A stretch of DNA of 64,000 nt, taken from NCBI GenBank assembly GCA_000771265.1, contig JDUB01000001.1, forward strand, positions 248,001 through 312,000, in the 5' to 3' direction. Each line of letters begins with the position of its first letter. Positions within the stretch are counted from its first letter, which is position 1. Origin of the DNA: Bifidobacterium thermophilum DSM 20210. Its GTDB lineage: Bacteria > Actinomycetota > Actinomycetes > Actinomycetales > Bifidobacteriaceae. A program made the position numbers and the translations under genes. This document shows, piece by piece, positions 56,642 through 64,000 of the stretch. A model generated the notes under the pieces. It was not told the DNA's origin. It searched no databases and saw nothing but the letters and a program-made list of their open reading frames with translations.

Positions 56642-58708
56642 TCACTGCACGCTGAGATGCTGCGGTTGCGAGGCTTGCCCGGTGCTGGAGGCGTTGAACC
56701 CGATTTCCGCACTGGCACCCGCTTCGATCGCCGTATTCCAATCCATGGGCGCGACCACATAGTGTGCGCCTTCATGACTGACGATGGTGCCGCCCCAGAT
56801 GTCGGCGATTTCGGCGTCGAGGTCGAAGGTGACTTGCCAAGCGCTCTCATGCTTGCTGTCGGACGCATTACTCACGGTGATGGCGTACGTCGCCCCGGAA
56901 TTCCATTGGTTGCGTATCGCAGCTGTGGCTTTGAGACCCACCGACGCCACGGACGGGGATGATGAAGCGGAAGCGGATGACTTCTTCCCGTTGCCAGCTC
57001 CGGCACCCGAAGAGGCTTTCGACGAGCCGGAGGATGTTCCCGATGCCGCATGGTCGGCAAAATCGGTGAGTTTGCGGCTGGTGTTGACCAGCCAGATTGC
57101 GCTCGGCGTCAGGTCGTCACCTGTCCACCCGGAAGTCGCGGTGACGGACGGCTTGAAGAATGCGGCGGTCTCCGCCTTGTTTGACAGCGCCCATGCCGCA
57201 TAGCTGATGTTGTTGTGGGCGAGCAGGGTCATCCATGCGTTGGCGCTGTCCTGGTCGATTCCGCCGTTGCCTGACGCGTCGCACAGTCCGAATTCGCTGA
57301 CGAAGACCGGCGTACCCGCATTGAGCGCGATCTGAAGCTTCGCCCGCAGATCGTCTTTGTGCGTGGCGGCATAGAAATGCAGCACATACATGATGTTGTC
57401 GAACCCGTCCGCGGAGAGCGGCTTGCCTGCGACTGCGTCGATATCCTGCGACCACGTATTGGTCCCGCACAGGATGATCGCATCGCTGCCGGCGTCCCGG
57501 ATGGCTTTGGCCATGCGCGTGCAGTAGCTGTAGATGTCATTGCCTGAGCCGTCGTACCACGGCGTGCCGGTGGGCTCGTTGCATACTTCGAAGATTACGT
57601 TGCCGTAAGACTTGTATTTCGCCGCGTAGCTCTTGAAGAACGATTCGGCTTGGGCCACGTCGTCGTTGGGGTTGTAGTTCAGTACATGCCAGTCGATGAT
57701 AACGTACATGCCCAGATCGGTCGCTGCCTGGACGCCCTGCTCGATTGTCTTGTCCATCTGGGCCTGCGAGCCTTGCAGATACCCGCCTTCCCGCGGATAC
57801 ACGGCCAGACGGACCATATTCAGACCCCATTCGTCGCGCAACGACTGGAACGCTGCTCTGTTCACGTACTGTCCAAACCATTGCAGGCCGTGGGTGCTTG
57901 CGCCCCGCAGTTGGAAGGGCATACCGTGCTCATCGAGGATTGTGGGCGCGCTCAACCCGTCTGTTGTGCCTACCGATAGCTTGCCATGTTTGCCATATGG
58001 GGTGTCGCTTGCTGCCAGATTGGTGGTTTTCCCGGTGACTTGATAGGCAAGTTTGTCCGCGCCGGCATCTGCTGTGAAGGATTGCATCGCCTTGATATAG
58101 TCTGCTGCGCTTGCCGTTCTGGAGGATTTCGCCGGTGCCCCCGCGGTTGTGCCGTTCGAGGCGTGGGCTGTTTGCCGAGCGGTATTTTGCCGTTGCCGGT
58201 AGGTGGTGATGGCGATTGCCGTTCCCGCTCCGGCGAGGAAGATGACGATGGCTGCCACGACTGCAATCAGTCGTCGTGCGAGCTTGCTGTTGCTGGGCTT
58301 GCCAGGCGTCCCGCGGTGTTTGGAACCGCGTGCCCTATGCGACGTGTCCTGCGCGGTTGTGTCGTCTGTCGTGGCTGTGTCTGCCGTGCGTTCCGGACGC
58401 CCGACATCTTGGCTTGCCGCCGATGGGTCACGGGCCGCGTCGGAACGATCAAGCTGGTTGCCGGTTGACGTGCTGCTGCCTAGCGAAATGCTATCTGACT
58501 GTTCACTGACCGATTGCCCGCCGACCTGCGCCACAGACCCGTCGGCTGGCGGAAGTTGCCGCGTCTGGCTCACCGTGAAGTCGACGGTCGGCGCATCATC
58601 GTGGATGTCAGCGGTCCGCGGGGCGGGCGCGATGTCGCAGGCGTCACTTGCCGAATCCCCAGAAGCACCCTGATGCGTTGTCTGTTGTTCGGTATCGTCT
58701 GCGTCCAT
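56642..58708 (-). CDS. membrane-anchored GH5 endoglucanase-like glycosidase with C-terminal CBM2-like domain
   Basis: Protein of 688 aa. A long acidic Ser/Thr/Asp-rich cytoplasmic N-terminus (1-140) leads to a basic stretch and a membrane anchor (LIAVVAAIVIFLAGAGTAIAI, about 147-167). The GH5 barrel follows: LRGASTHGLQWF, WGLNMVRLAVYPREGGY, acid/base Glu378 in EVCNEP, and nucleophile Glu472 in VSEFGLCD. After a Ser/Gly linker (about 575-610) a CBM2-like beta domain (RNQWNSGATYAITVSNAS to DIWGGTIVSHEGAHYVV) ends the protein. A surface-tethered beta-glucanase is inferred; GH5 covers many beta-glucan and mannan activities. GGAG precedes the ATG at 58708. Confidence 0.9.
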   Translation of the reverse strand: MDADDTEQQTTHQGASGDSASDACDIAPAPRTADIHDDAPTVDFTVSQTRQLPPADGSVAQVGGQSVSEQSDSISLGSSTSTGNQLDRSDAARDPSAASQDVGRPERTADTATTDDTTAQDTSHRARGSKHRGTPGKPSNSKLARRLIAVVAAIVIFLAGAGTAIAITTYRQRQNTARQTAHASNGTTAGAPAKSSRTASAADYIKAMQSFTADAGADKLAYQVTGKTTNLAASDTPYGKHGKLSVGTTDGLSAPTILDEHGMPFQLRGASTHGLQWFGQYVNRAAFQSLRDEWGLNMVRLAVYPREGGYLQGSQAQMDKTIEQGVQAATDLGMYVIIDWHVLNYNPNDDVAQAESFFKSYAAKYKSYGNVIFEVCNEPTGTPWYDGSGNDIYSYCTRMAKAIRDAGSDAIILCGTNTWSQDIDAVAGKPLSADGFDNIMYVLHFYAATHKDDLRAKLQIALNAGTPVFVSEFGLCDASGNGGIDQDSANAWMTLLAHNNISYAAWALSNKAETAAFFKPSVTATSGWTGDDLTPSAIWLVNTSRKLTDFADHAASGTSSGSSKASSGAGAGNGKKSSASASSSPSVASVGLKATAAIRNQWNSGATYAITVSNASDSKHESAWQVTFDLDAEIADIWGGTIVSHEGAHYVVAPMDWNTAIEAGASAEIGFNASSTGQASQPQHLSVQ

Positions 58709-58793
58709 GGTGGCTCCTTCGTCGGTGAGGGGATGCTCGCTGCTGCTGCTCCGTCGGCGGTGGTGGGATGCGTGACGATAACAGCCGCCGGGC

Positions 58794-58841
58794 AGCCAGG
58801 CAGTCAAGTAGTCAAGTAGGCAAGTAGGCAAGCGGCCAAGT
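58794..58841 (-). repeat. period-8 tandem repeat, six units
   Basis: Read on the plus strand the units are AGCCAGGC, AGTCAAGT, AGTCAAGT, AGGCAAGT, AGGCAAGC and GGCCAAGT. On the minus strand they become RCTTGNCY octamers matching the tract at 10948-10995. The tract lies just beyond the hairpin at 58856-58892. Confidence 0.82.
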
Positions 58842-58855
58842 GACTAGCCGTTCAG

Positions 58856-58892
58856 GCGCCCAATCGGCTGGGCAGCCAGACCGATTGGGCGC
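58856..58892 (-). terminator. hairpin downstream of the HicB-like gene
   Basis: A perfect 12-bp stem (58856-58867 and 58881-58892, 13-nt loop) begins 33 nt after the stop of the minus-strand gene at 58925. No T-run follows. Confidence 0.6.
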
Positions 58893-58924
58893 AATGTTGG
58901 CCAAACGGCCAGGCAACCTGCCGA

Positions 58925-59800
58925 TCAGGAGGTGGCGTTGTAGACACGCTCGCCGTAAGGTGTTGGAGGCTGCTCGCCGCGTTTGTACATGTTGTTCACC
59001 CAGCGTTCGGAGGCGTCGATGATGCCTTGCAGGGCTTGCAGAGGAGTTGAAGCGACCCAGCTTAGCCCCGGCAATTCCAGCACGGTGCCCACGTAGGTGT
59101 GGTGTTCCGAAGACCATTGGATGCTGTAGATGTACCTGTCCACAATGCCGTGGCTGACCGGCTCGGCATCGAGTTCAGCCTTGGGGAAGGACCCGGTGAG
59201 CTGCCCCGGAGCGTCCATGGGTGTTGTCACCGGTGCGCTATGGGCAACAGGGGTAGAGGTGCCGCTGTGCGCGACGCGTGGGGATGATGCAGGCGTGGAT
59301 GAGGTTGCTCGGTGCCGTGCCCGGCTTGGTTGCAGTGATGTCATTTCTGGTGTGCTCTCATGTGTGGTGGGGAATGTCGGGGATGGGGATTGCGTGTGTT
59401 CGGGCGCGTGATCCATGGCGGGAGCGTCTTGCGTGGCTGACGGTTGTTGCGAATCGGACGGTTGTGCGTGCGCAGGCACGTCTTTCAATGTATTCACCGA
59501 CGCATCCGCCGAGGCCTGCGGCGCCTCGTCCTCATCATCGTCATGGATGACCGGGTGGGCGTATTGCCGCAAAATGCCTACGAATTCATCGTCCTTCATC
59601 TCTCCAAAGCTGCGATAATGCCTGTCGAGTGCAAGGTTGACCATTGCCCGCGAGGCGCTGTTGATATTGCTTTGCAGCGACTCTTCGTCATCCCCGTTGA
59701 ACTGCCAGTCATTGGCTGCGATGTAGTCTCTGATGCAATTGCGGGCGGCCATGCCGTTGATCTGGGCTATGTCGAAGTCGATGACGATATCGTCGGCCAT
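58925..59800 (-). CDS. HicB-like domain protein with long disordered linker
   Basis: Protein of 291 aa. The N-terminal 90 residues (ADDIVIDFDIAQINGMAARNCIRDYIAANDWQF) are acidic and helical and not recognised. A Pro/Ser/Thr/Ala/His-rich low-complexity linker spans about 90-225. The last 60 residues (YIYSIQWSSEHHTYVGTVLELPGLSWVASTPLQALQGIIDASERWV) match the HicB antitoxin-type partial RNase H fold. No HicA toxin gene is adjacent, and the usual HicB DNA-binding tail is missing. A classical toxin-antitoxin role is therefore doubtful. GAAGGACGCGG precedes the ATG at 59800. Confidence 0.72.
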   Translation of the reverse strand: MADDIVIDFDIAQINGMAARNCIRDYIAANDWQFNGDDEESLQSNINSASRAMVNLALDRHYRSFGEMKDDEFVGILRQYAHPVIHDDDEDEAPQASADASVNTLKDVPAHAQPSDSQQPSATQDAPAMDHAPEHTQSPSPTFPTTHESTPEMTSLQPSRARHRATSSTPASSPRVAHSGTSTPVAHSAPVTTPMDAPGQLTGSFPKAELDAEPVSHGIVDRYIYSIQWSSEHHTYVGTVLELPGLSWVASTPLQALQGIIDASERWVNNMYKRGEQPPTPYGERVYNATS

Positions 59801-60105
59801 GCCGCGTCCTTCCTCGTACGTTCCCGTTTCCATGCCTTGGGCGGCATGAAAGCTTCTCTGTGCCTCTTTCCCGTATCATACCGCACCGGGAAGTCCGACA
59901 GGTACGGCGATGATATCGTTAACAACCGCGCGTGTCGTACGTTGCGAATCGTTGACGGCGACGCGCTAGCATGGTGATGAGAAACGACTTGCGTGCCGGC
60001 GCGTGCCGGCTGGACGTATGCGGTCAGGACGACGGGGCAGTCGTCGTGATTTGATGGTCCGCGCGATTCGTGCGCAAAGCGAGACGATCCGGATGGAGGC
60101 GGCAG

Positions 60106-60702
60106 ATGAGCCAGTGGAGACAAGGGGCATCCCCGTATCCAAGCGATAATGGTCATGCGTTGCAGACGCCGCGAACGTTGACGGCGGTCCAGGCATCTCC
60201 CGGAGGTCCGAATCCGCCGGGCGGCACCGTGGTGGCCGCCGGGGCGCCCGACGACCCCGATCACAATCCCGGTCTTCGCAGGAAACTGCGCAAGGATCGT
60301 CGCGCAATCAACCACATGAAAATCCAGCGCGCCTGTCTGGCCATCCTGTATTCGATCGACATCCTGATGGTGGTTATATACACCGTCGGGTACATCAAAG
60401 GCATGTGTACACAGGAAGAATTGCTGAAAGCCATCTGGGGTGCTATCGGTTTCGCCATTTTTGTGGATTGGGCGTCGCTGCGTGACGAGAAGCGCGCCCA
60501 GCGCGGGCGTAACGCGATCCGGTATGCGATCGCGAGCCCGCGCGAGCATTATGTGACCGGTGCTGTGCAATGGCGGTGTCCGTTATGCCAGACCGTCAAT
60601 GAGGTTCCACCTTTGGCTCGGGATGCGCACTGGCCGTTGATGCAGCAGTGTGTCGCATGCCACGAGATGATTGTCGTTCCGGATGTGCGACAGCCCGTTT
60701 AG
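60106..60702 (+). CDS. small membrane protein with CxxC zinc-ribbon-like tail
   Basis: Protein of 198 aa that I do not recognise. A Pro/Gly-rich N-terminus (1-55) and a basic segment (LRRKLRKDRRAINHMK) are followed by two hydrophobic segments (ACLAILYSIDILMVVIYTVGYI and LLKAIWGAIGFAIFVDWA). The C-terminal soluble part has two CxxC motifs (WRCPLCQT and QCVACHEM) about 30 residues apart, the pattern of a zinc ribbon. GGAGGCGG precedes the ATG at 60106. It ends convergently with the gene at 60786. Confidence 0.75.
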   Translation: MSQWRQGASPYPSDNGHALQTPRTLTAVQASPGGPNPPGGTVVAAGAPDDPDHNPGLRRKLRKDRRAINHMKIQRACLAILYSIDILMVVIYTVGYIKGMCTQEELLKAIWGAIGFAIFVDWASLRDEKRAQRGRNAIRYAIASPREHYVTGAVQWRCPLCQTVNEVPPLARDAHWPLMQQCVACHEMIVVPDVRQPV

Positions 60703-60785
60703 CATTGCATGGGGCCTTCAGTGTGCTGCGTCACTTATGCCGCCGGCGTCCGCCGCGGGAGGCGTGGGACGTGGACGTCACAGTG

Positions 60786-61334
60786 TCACTTCTGCAGATT
60801 GCAACTGGTCTCGCCGGTTTGCGACGAGTAGATGCATGAACCGCGGAAATGGACGCTTTCGCCGATGACGACATAGTTGTTCGTGGCATGCCCGTCGCTG
60901 GTGAAATGCCGGATGGTAATAGAATCTCCGGCGTGCAGCGGGATTTTCTGTCCGAAGTCGAGCGGATCGGTGGTCACGATGCCGGCGTCCGCGTTCAGGA
61001 AGCAGGCTCGGGTATCGGTGCAGGAGATATCGCTGTCCTTGAAGCCGATATTGCCGTGGTTCTGCAAGTCAAGCGTGTCGATTGCCGCGACGGTGGATGC
61101 CATGTCGGTGGTGATATTCGCTTTCCACCGGCGGCGTTGCATGAACCCGTCGATGCCGGTGGCGGCAAAGCAGCCTACGGCGATGACCGTGATGGCAGCG
61201 AGGGTGCTCAAGGCGATGCGGCGAGCGGTTTGCACAGCTGTCGGACGTGTCTTTTCCGAGTCGGATGGATTGCTTCCGTGGTCGACGATGGTGTACCCGA
61301 TGGACGGGATTTCGAAAGTGACCGGTTGATGCAT
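60786..61334 (-). CDS. single-span membrane protein with extracytoplasmic cysteine-rich domain (paralogue 1)
   Basis: Protein of 182 aa. A cytoplasmic N-terminus of about 45 residues precedes one membrane helix (ALSTLAAITVIAVGCFAATGI). The extracytoplasmic domain has four cysteines in CTDTRAC, SCIY and TSC, and the motif HAGDSITIRH. By eye about 52 of 89 aligned positions are identical to the protein at 63152-63772. I recognise no family. AGGAGAG precedes the ATG at 61334. Confidence 0.78.
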   Translation of the reverse strand: MHQPVTFEIPSIGYTIVDHGSNPSDSEKTRPTAVQTARRIALSTLAAITVIAVGCFAATGIDGFMQRRRWKANITTDMASTVAAIDTLDLQNHGNIGFKDSDISCTDTRACFLNADAGIVTTDPLDFGQKIPLHAGDSITIRHFTSDGHATNNYVVIGESVHFRGSCIYSSQTGETSCNLQK

Positions 61335-61861
61335 GATGTTCTCTCCTGTGTTGTGATGTTCTCGTGATTGCGGTTCGCGGCTTTCGTTTTCGCACGAACC
61401 GATATCTGGGAATGATGATGAAATGAATCCAACCGCGCCGTTCCTGGTTCCCGACCAGGCCCGGTGCCGGAGCGGCCTACCCTCTTCAACCAGGCAGGCC
61501 GCCCATAACCTTCTGCAATTTCTAAGGTAGATGGTATGGGCAACGAGGAGTGGGACGCCGGGGAACAAAGAGTCAAACGTTTGACGTTGCACGGCGTGTC
61601 GGGCGTGTCGAACCGGTTCGATTGGAGCGGTCGGATTCACGAACGGGCATTCCTCGTCCCGCCGGATTATCGCGCTCGTGTCTTGATGGTCTTCGCCTGT
61701 TCGCGCCGCAGAATATTTGAGACGTCGAGCGCTGCGCGCTTGCGCGGTAGCGTCGTCACTCATCACTGATATGGTGATTTCTGCGCAACCGATGTCGGTT
61801 GTACAGAAGAGAGAAGCAGCTGCCACGTGCAAGAGCATGCATGTGGGTGGGAGGGTCAGCA
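61335..61861. other. gene-free divergent interval with two perfect palindromes
   Basis: No convincing gene lies in these 527 bp. Two perfect 14-bp palindromes, GTCAAACGTTTGAC (61572-61585) and TCGAACCGGTTCGA (61608-61621), have centres 36 bp apart. They may be operators for the divergent flanking membrane-protein genes. Confidence 0.5.
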
Positions 61862-63091
61862 ATGCAAGAGGAAACGTCGGAATACTTGATGTCTCATGGT
61901 CGCGGCGATAGTCGGGGAAGTGCTGCTCCCGTGAATGGGGTGGAAGATACTGGGGTTTTGTTCGATGCCGCGCAGCAAACGGCGGTGCCGGGGACGGTAT
62001 TCTCGCCGCAACCGGTATCTCAGCCGGTTCGCCCCGTACAGCCCGCTGCGTTGGAGTCGCAGTTCGACCAGCGGTTCATGAAATCACCGGCGCCGGGGGT
62101 TACAGTCCCGCATCAGACAGCATCGCCGGCGCAGTTGTCGGCGACGATTCCTGAAACGAATACCGCTTACACCGCGCTGGATTCGGTGACGGGCGACAAT
62201 CTTGATTCCTCTCCTGTCGGCTCTCTGCGGCAAACCAAGCCGCAGACGGGTCCCGATTCCCGGCTGATGCTGAATTCCCTTGGCGGAGTCGATGAACATG
62301 GAGATATATCGGTGTTCGCCCTCGGCGCTCCGGTGATGACGCCTGACGGGCCTGCGTTTACCATGGGCGTAGGGCCGGGCCGATCCGATGCCATGCAGGA
62401 GGATTGGGGTCAATATACCACGGTGAAAGCAAAACTTCGTCGCTTGAGTATGCGATTGAGAAGATATCGTTGGTTTGCGGTGCTGACCTGCATCTGGGTT
62501 GCCTTAGGGCTGTTTGCTCTTATCGCGCCGCTGTTTGACAAGATGCTGGTGCATTATTATGCGCAATGTGCGCTGTGCTTGTTCGTATCCCTCGCATTGA
62601 TAGTATGCATCGTTGATTGTGTGTTCGATAGGCTTCATGGAATTTGCGGTTTGTGGCAGGAACTCTTGGGAATAATGTCAGTCACACTGATGATGTTCTG
62701 TATATGTGTGGCGCAGGACCTCATCAACGATATTCCGCAATTGTCAAATCCCACGACGGTAACCATCGTCCCTTCCGAGTCTGTCACGTATTCCCACCCC
62801 CTTCCATATCCTGACCACAGACTCATAGGAACGAATACCGCGACCGGCAAGACGGTCGTGTTGAAGGTGACGGGCAAACAGCTGCAGGAATGCGATACCC
62901 TCTTGTCTGCTGCTCATCGTGGTGACGGGAATCGACACGCTACGGCGCATTACCTGCCGTCTACCGGATACGCATTCGATGTGGCATGCACCGTGGACGC
63001 GAAATCCTCGCAACAGGACTCTTCGGCGAGCGGGACGAATGCCGCTGGGGCTTGGAATGACGCGATTGCCGTGGGGCAAAGCGAGAAATAA
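61862..63091 (+). CDS. multispan membrane protein of unknown function
   Basis: Protein of 409 aa. A long hydrophilic Pro/Gln-rich N-terminus (1-195) is followed by three hydrophobic segments (WFAVLTCIWVALGLFALIAPLF, YAQCALCLFVSLALIVCIVDCVF and LLGIMSVTLMMFCICVAQDLI). A soluble C-terminal domain of about 130 residues begins near QLSNPTTVTIVPSESVTYSHP. Not recognised. GGGAGGG precedes the ATG at 61862. It lies between the two paralogous genes at 60786 and 63152, convergent with the second, suggesting a functional group. Confidence 0.75.
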   Translation: MQEETSEYLMSHGRGDSRGSAAPVNGVEDTGVLFDAAQQTAVPGTVFSPQPVSQPVRPVQPAALESQFDQRFMKSPAPGVTVPHQTASPAQLSATIPETNTAYTALDSVTGDNLDSSPVGSLRQTKPQTGPDSRLMLNSLGGVDEHGDISVFALGAPVMTPDGPAFTMGVGPGRSDAMQEDWGQYTTVKAKLRRLSMRLRRYRWFAVLTCIWVALGLFALIAPLFDKMLVHYYAQCALCLFVSLALIVCIVDCVFDRLHGICGLWQELLGIMSVTLMMFCICVAQDLINDIPQLSNPTTVTIVPSESVTYSHPLPYPDHRLIGTNTATGKTVVLKVTGKQLQECDTLLSAAHRGDGNRHATAHYLPSTGYAFDVACTVDAKSSQQDSSASGTNAAGAWNDAIAVGQSEK

Positions 63092-63151
63092 GGTAATCAG
63101 ACAACGCCCATCGCCATGTCTGTCTGCCAGACCCGGCTGGGTTCCTTCGGC

Positions 63152-63772
63152 TCACCGCCAGTCGCACACCATCTCGCCCGATGAGGAGTAGTAGATGCAC
63201 GAGCCGGGCAGATGGACGTTTTCGCCAATCACGATGTATTCATATGCCGGCGCGCCGTCGCGGCTGTTGTGCCTGATGGTGATGGAATCGCCGGCATGCA
63301 TAGGGATGCGCGTCCCCGCATTGAGCGCGTCTTTGGTGATGACACCGCTATCGGCAGTCAGAAAACAGGTATTCGGATCGGGGCAGGAGACGTCTCCGTT
63401 GATGAAACCGGTGTTGCCGTGGTTCTGCAGCAGCATGTCGTCAACAATTTCCATGGTGGATACGACATCATCGGCTACGGCGTTCTGCCAACGGTTGCGT
63501 TGCACTGCGCGGTATATGGGGATGCCAATGGCTATGGATAGGATGATTGTCATCAGCGCGGCAAGAGTGCGGATACTCACGCGGTATCGCGCCTGCGTGT
63601 GTTCGTCTGGCTCCTGCTCGATGCGTTCGACGACACGGGTGCCCACCGGACCTATCGGACGCAGCGGGGTGGTCTGTTCCATCGGATCATATGTCGAAAT
63701 CATGGAGACGTAGTCAATGGTGGAGCCGTCGATGTCGGTGGAACCGCCAGATAAGTCGTCTGTGCCGTTCAT
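63152..63772 (-). CDS. single-span membrane protein with extracytoplasmic cysteine-rich domain (paralogue 2)
   Basis: Protein of 206 aa, paralogue of the gene at 60786. It has a cytoplasmic N-terminus of about 70 residues (acidic, Asp/Ser/Thr-rich), one membrane helix (TLAALMTIILSIAIGIPIY) and an extracytoplasmic domain. The conserved blocks are LQNHGN, CPDPNTCFL, HAGDSITIRH, VIGENVHLPGSCIYY and a terminal cysteine. AAAGGAG precedes the ATG at 63772. TATAAT on the minus strand near 63951-63957 is a candidate -10 box. No homologous family is recognised. Confidence 0.78.
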   Translation of the reverse strand: MNGTDDLSGGSTDIDGSTIDYVSMISTYDPMEQTTPLRPIGPVGTRVVERIEQEPDEHTQARYRVSIRTLAALMTIILSIAIGIPIYRAVQRNRWQNAVADDVVSTMEIVDDMLLQNHGNTGFINGDVSCPDPNTCFLTADSGVITKDALNAGTRIPMHAGDSITIRHNSRDGAPAYEYIVIGENVHLPGSCIYYSSSGEMVCDWR

Positions 63773-64000
63773 CTCCGCTCCTTTCACAGGGCTCGCTTCT
63801 TCGCGTTGTCCCAGCGTTCTCGCCGATAGTGTGATGCGCCATATGCGTCGGTGGGGAATGCTCTGTCTGCTTGCATCGATGCGCTTCCCTGACGTCATCG
63901 GAGGGGTGCGGCCGTCGTCCGACGAACCGCCGTTGGTTCGAACGGTTACCATTATAGTCGCCCCGTTGCGTTGCGGCCGTCCCACGCCACAGATGTTTCT

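Noticed and set aside
61536-61769. A 77-codon frame in the gap before the 61862 gene
   Set aside because: It has only a weak ribosome-site candidate, no recognisable feature, and overlaps the two palindromes that look regulatory.

Overview
The window looks like a stretch of a high-GC Gram-positive chromosome, most probably Bifidobacterium. The basis is gene content, since no database search was possible: dxs, purEK, an unlinked purF-purM-purD cluster, galE, a large GH51 arabinofuranosidase, LuxS, and a CBS-type cysteine synthase beside metB. It carries 46 convincing protein genes and one tRNA. No transposase, phage gene, rRNA or CRISPR array was seen.

Layout. 1-7700: CBS-like cysK and metB, recQ, ferritin, luxS and a GNAT acetyltransferase. 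7786-14670: an amino-acid permease divergent from alr, then a dGTPase-like HD protein and dnaG. 14692-22348: a class IV aminotransferase divergent from a five-gene run. That run is DUF1445, PxpA, a PxpB-PxpC fusion, a biotin carboxylase-BCCP fusion and DUF4392. 22562-27786: an unknown protein, the GH51 enzyme and an ion-transporter-family permease. 28177-32115: tRNA-Arg and a MacB-like ABC operon. 32170-37853: dxs, purEK, a Fur-family regulator and a metal-binding lipoprotein behind a perfect 7-1-7 Fur-type box. 37923-42660 (minus): a small secreted crystallin/I36-like protein, a hairpin, a lipoprotein and a second MacAB-like exporter. 43531-50111: an alpha/beta hydrolase plus an MprF-like lipid aminoacyltransferase, divergent from an LTA synthase-like enzyme. 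50214-55661: purF-purM-purD (minus) and galE. 55846-63772: an anchored GH5-CBM protein, a HicB-like protein and several uncharacterised membrane proteins, including a paralogous pair.

How genes may work together. The most interesting locus is 14692-22348. DUF1445 and DUF4392 are the two halves of mammalian D-glutamate cyclase (DGLUCY). Here they bracket 5-oxoprolinase subunits and a biotin carboxylase in one tight operon. The divergent class IV aminotransferase belongs to a family that can make D-glutamate. Together they suggest a D-glutamate to 5-oxoproline to glutamate route, possibly driven by biotin-dependent carboxylation. The CBS-like enzyme, MetB and LuxS could form a homocysteine-to-cysteine salvage route. 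The 37923-42660 operon has a bacteriocin-like architecture.

Gene-free DNA is rich in non-coding structure. There are two families of palindromic repeats with similar TCTGCC/GGCAGA ends, a period-8 tandem repeat present at two loci, a 25-bp exact direct repeat, and several strong bidirectional terminators.
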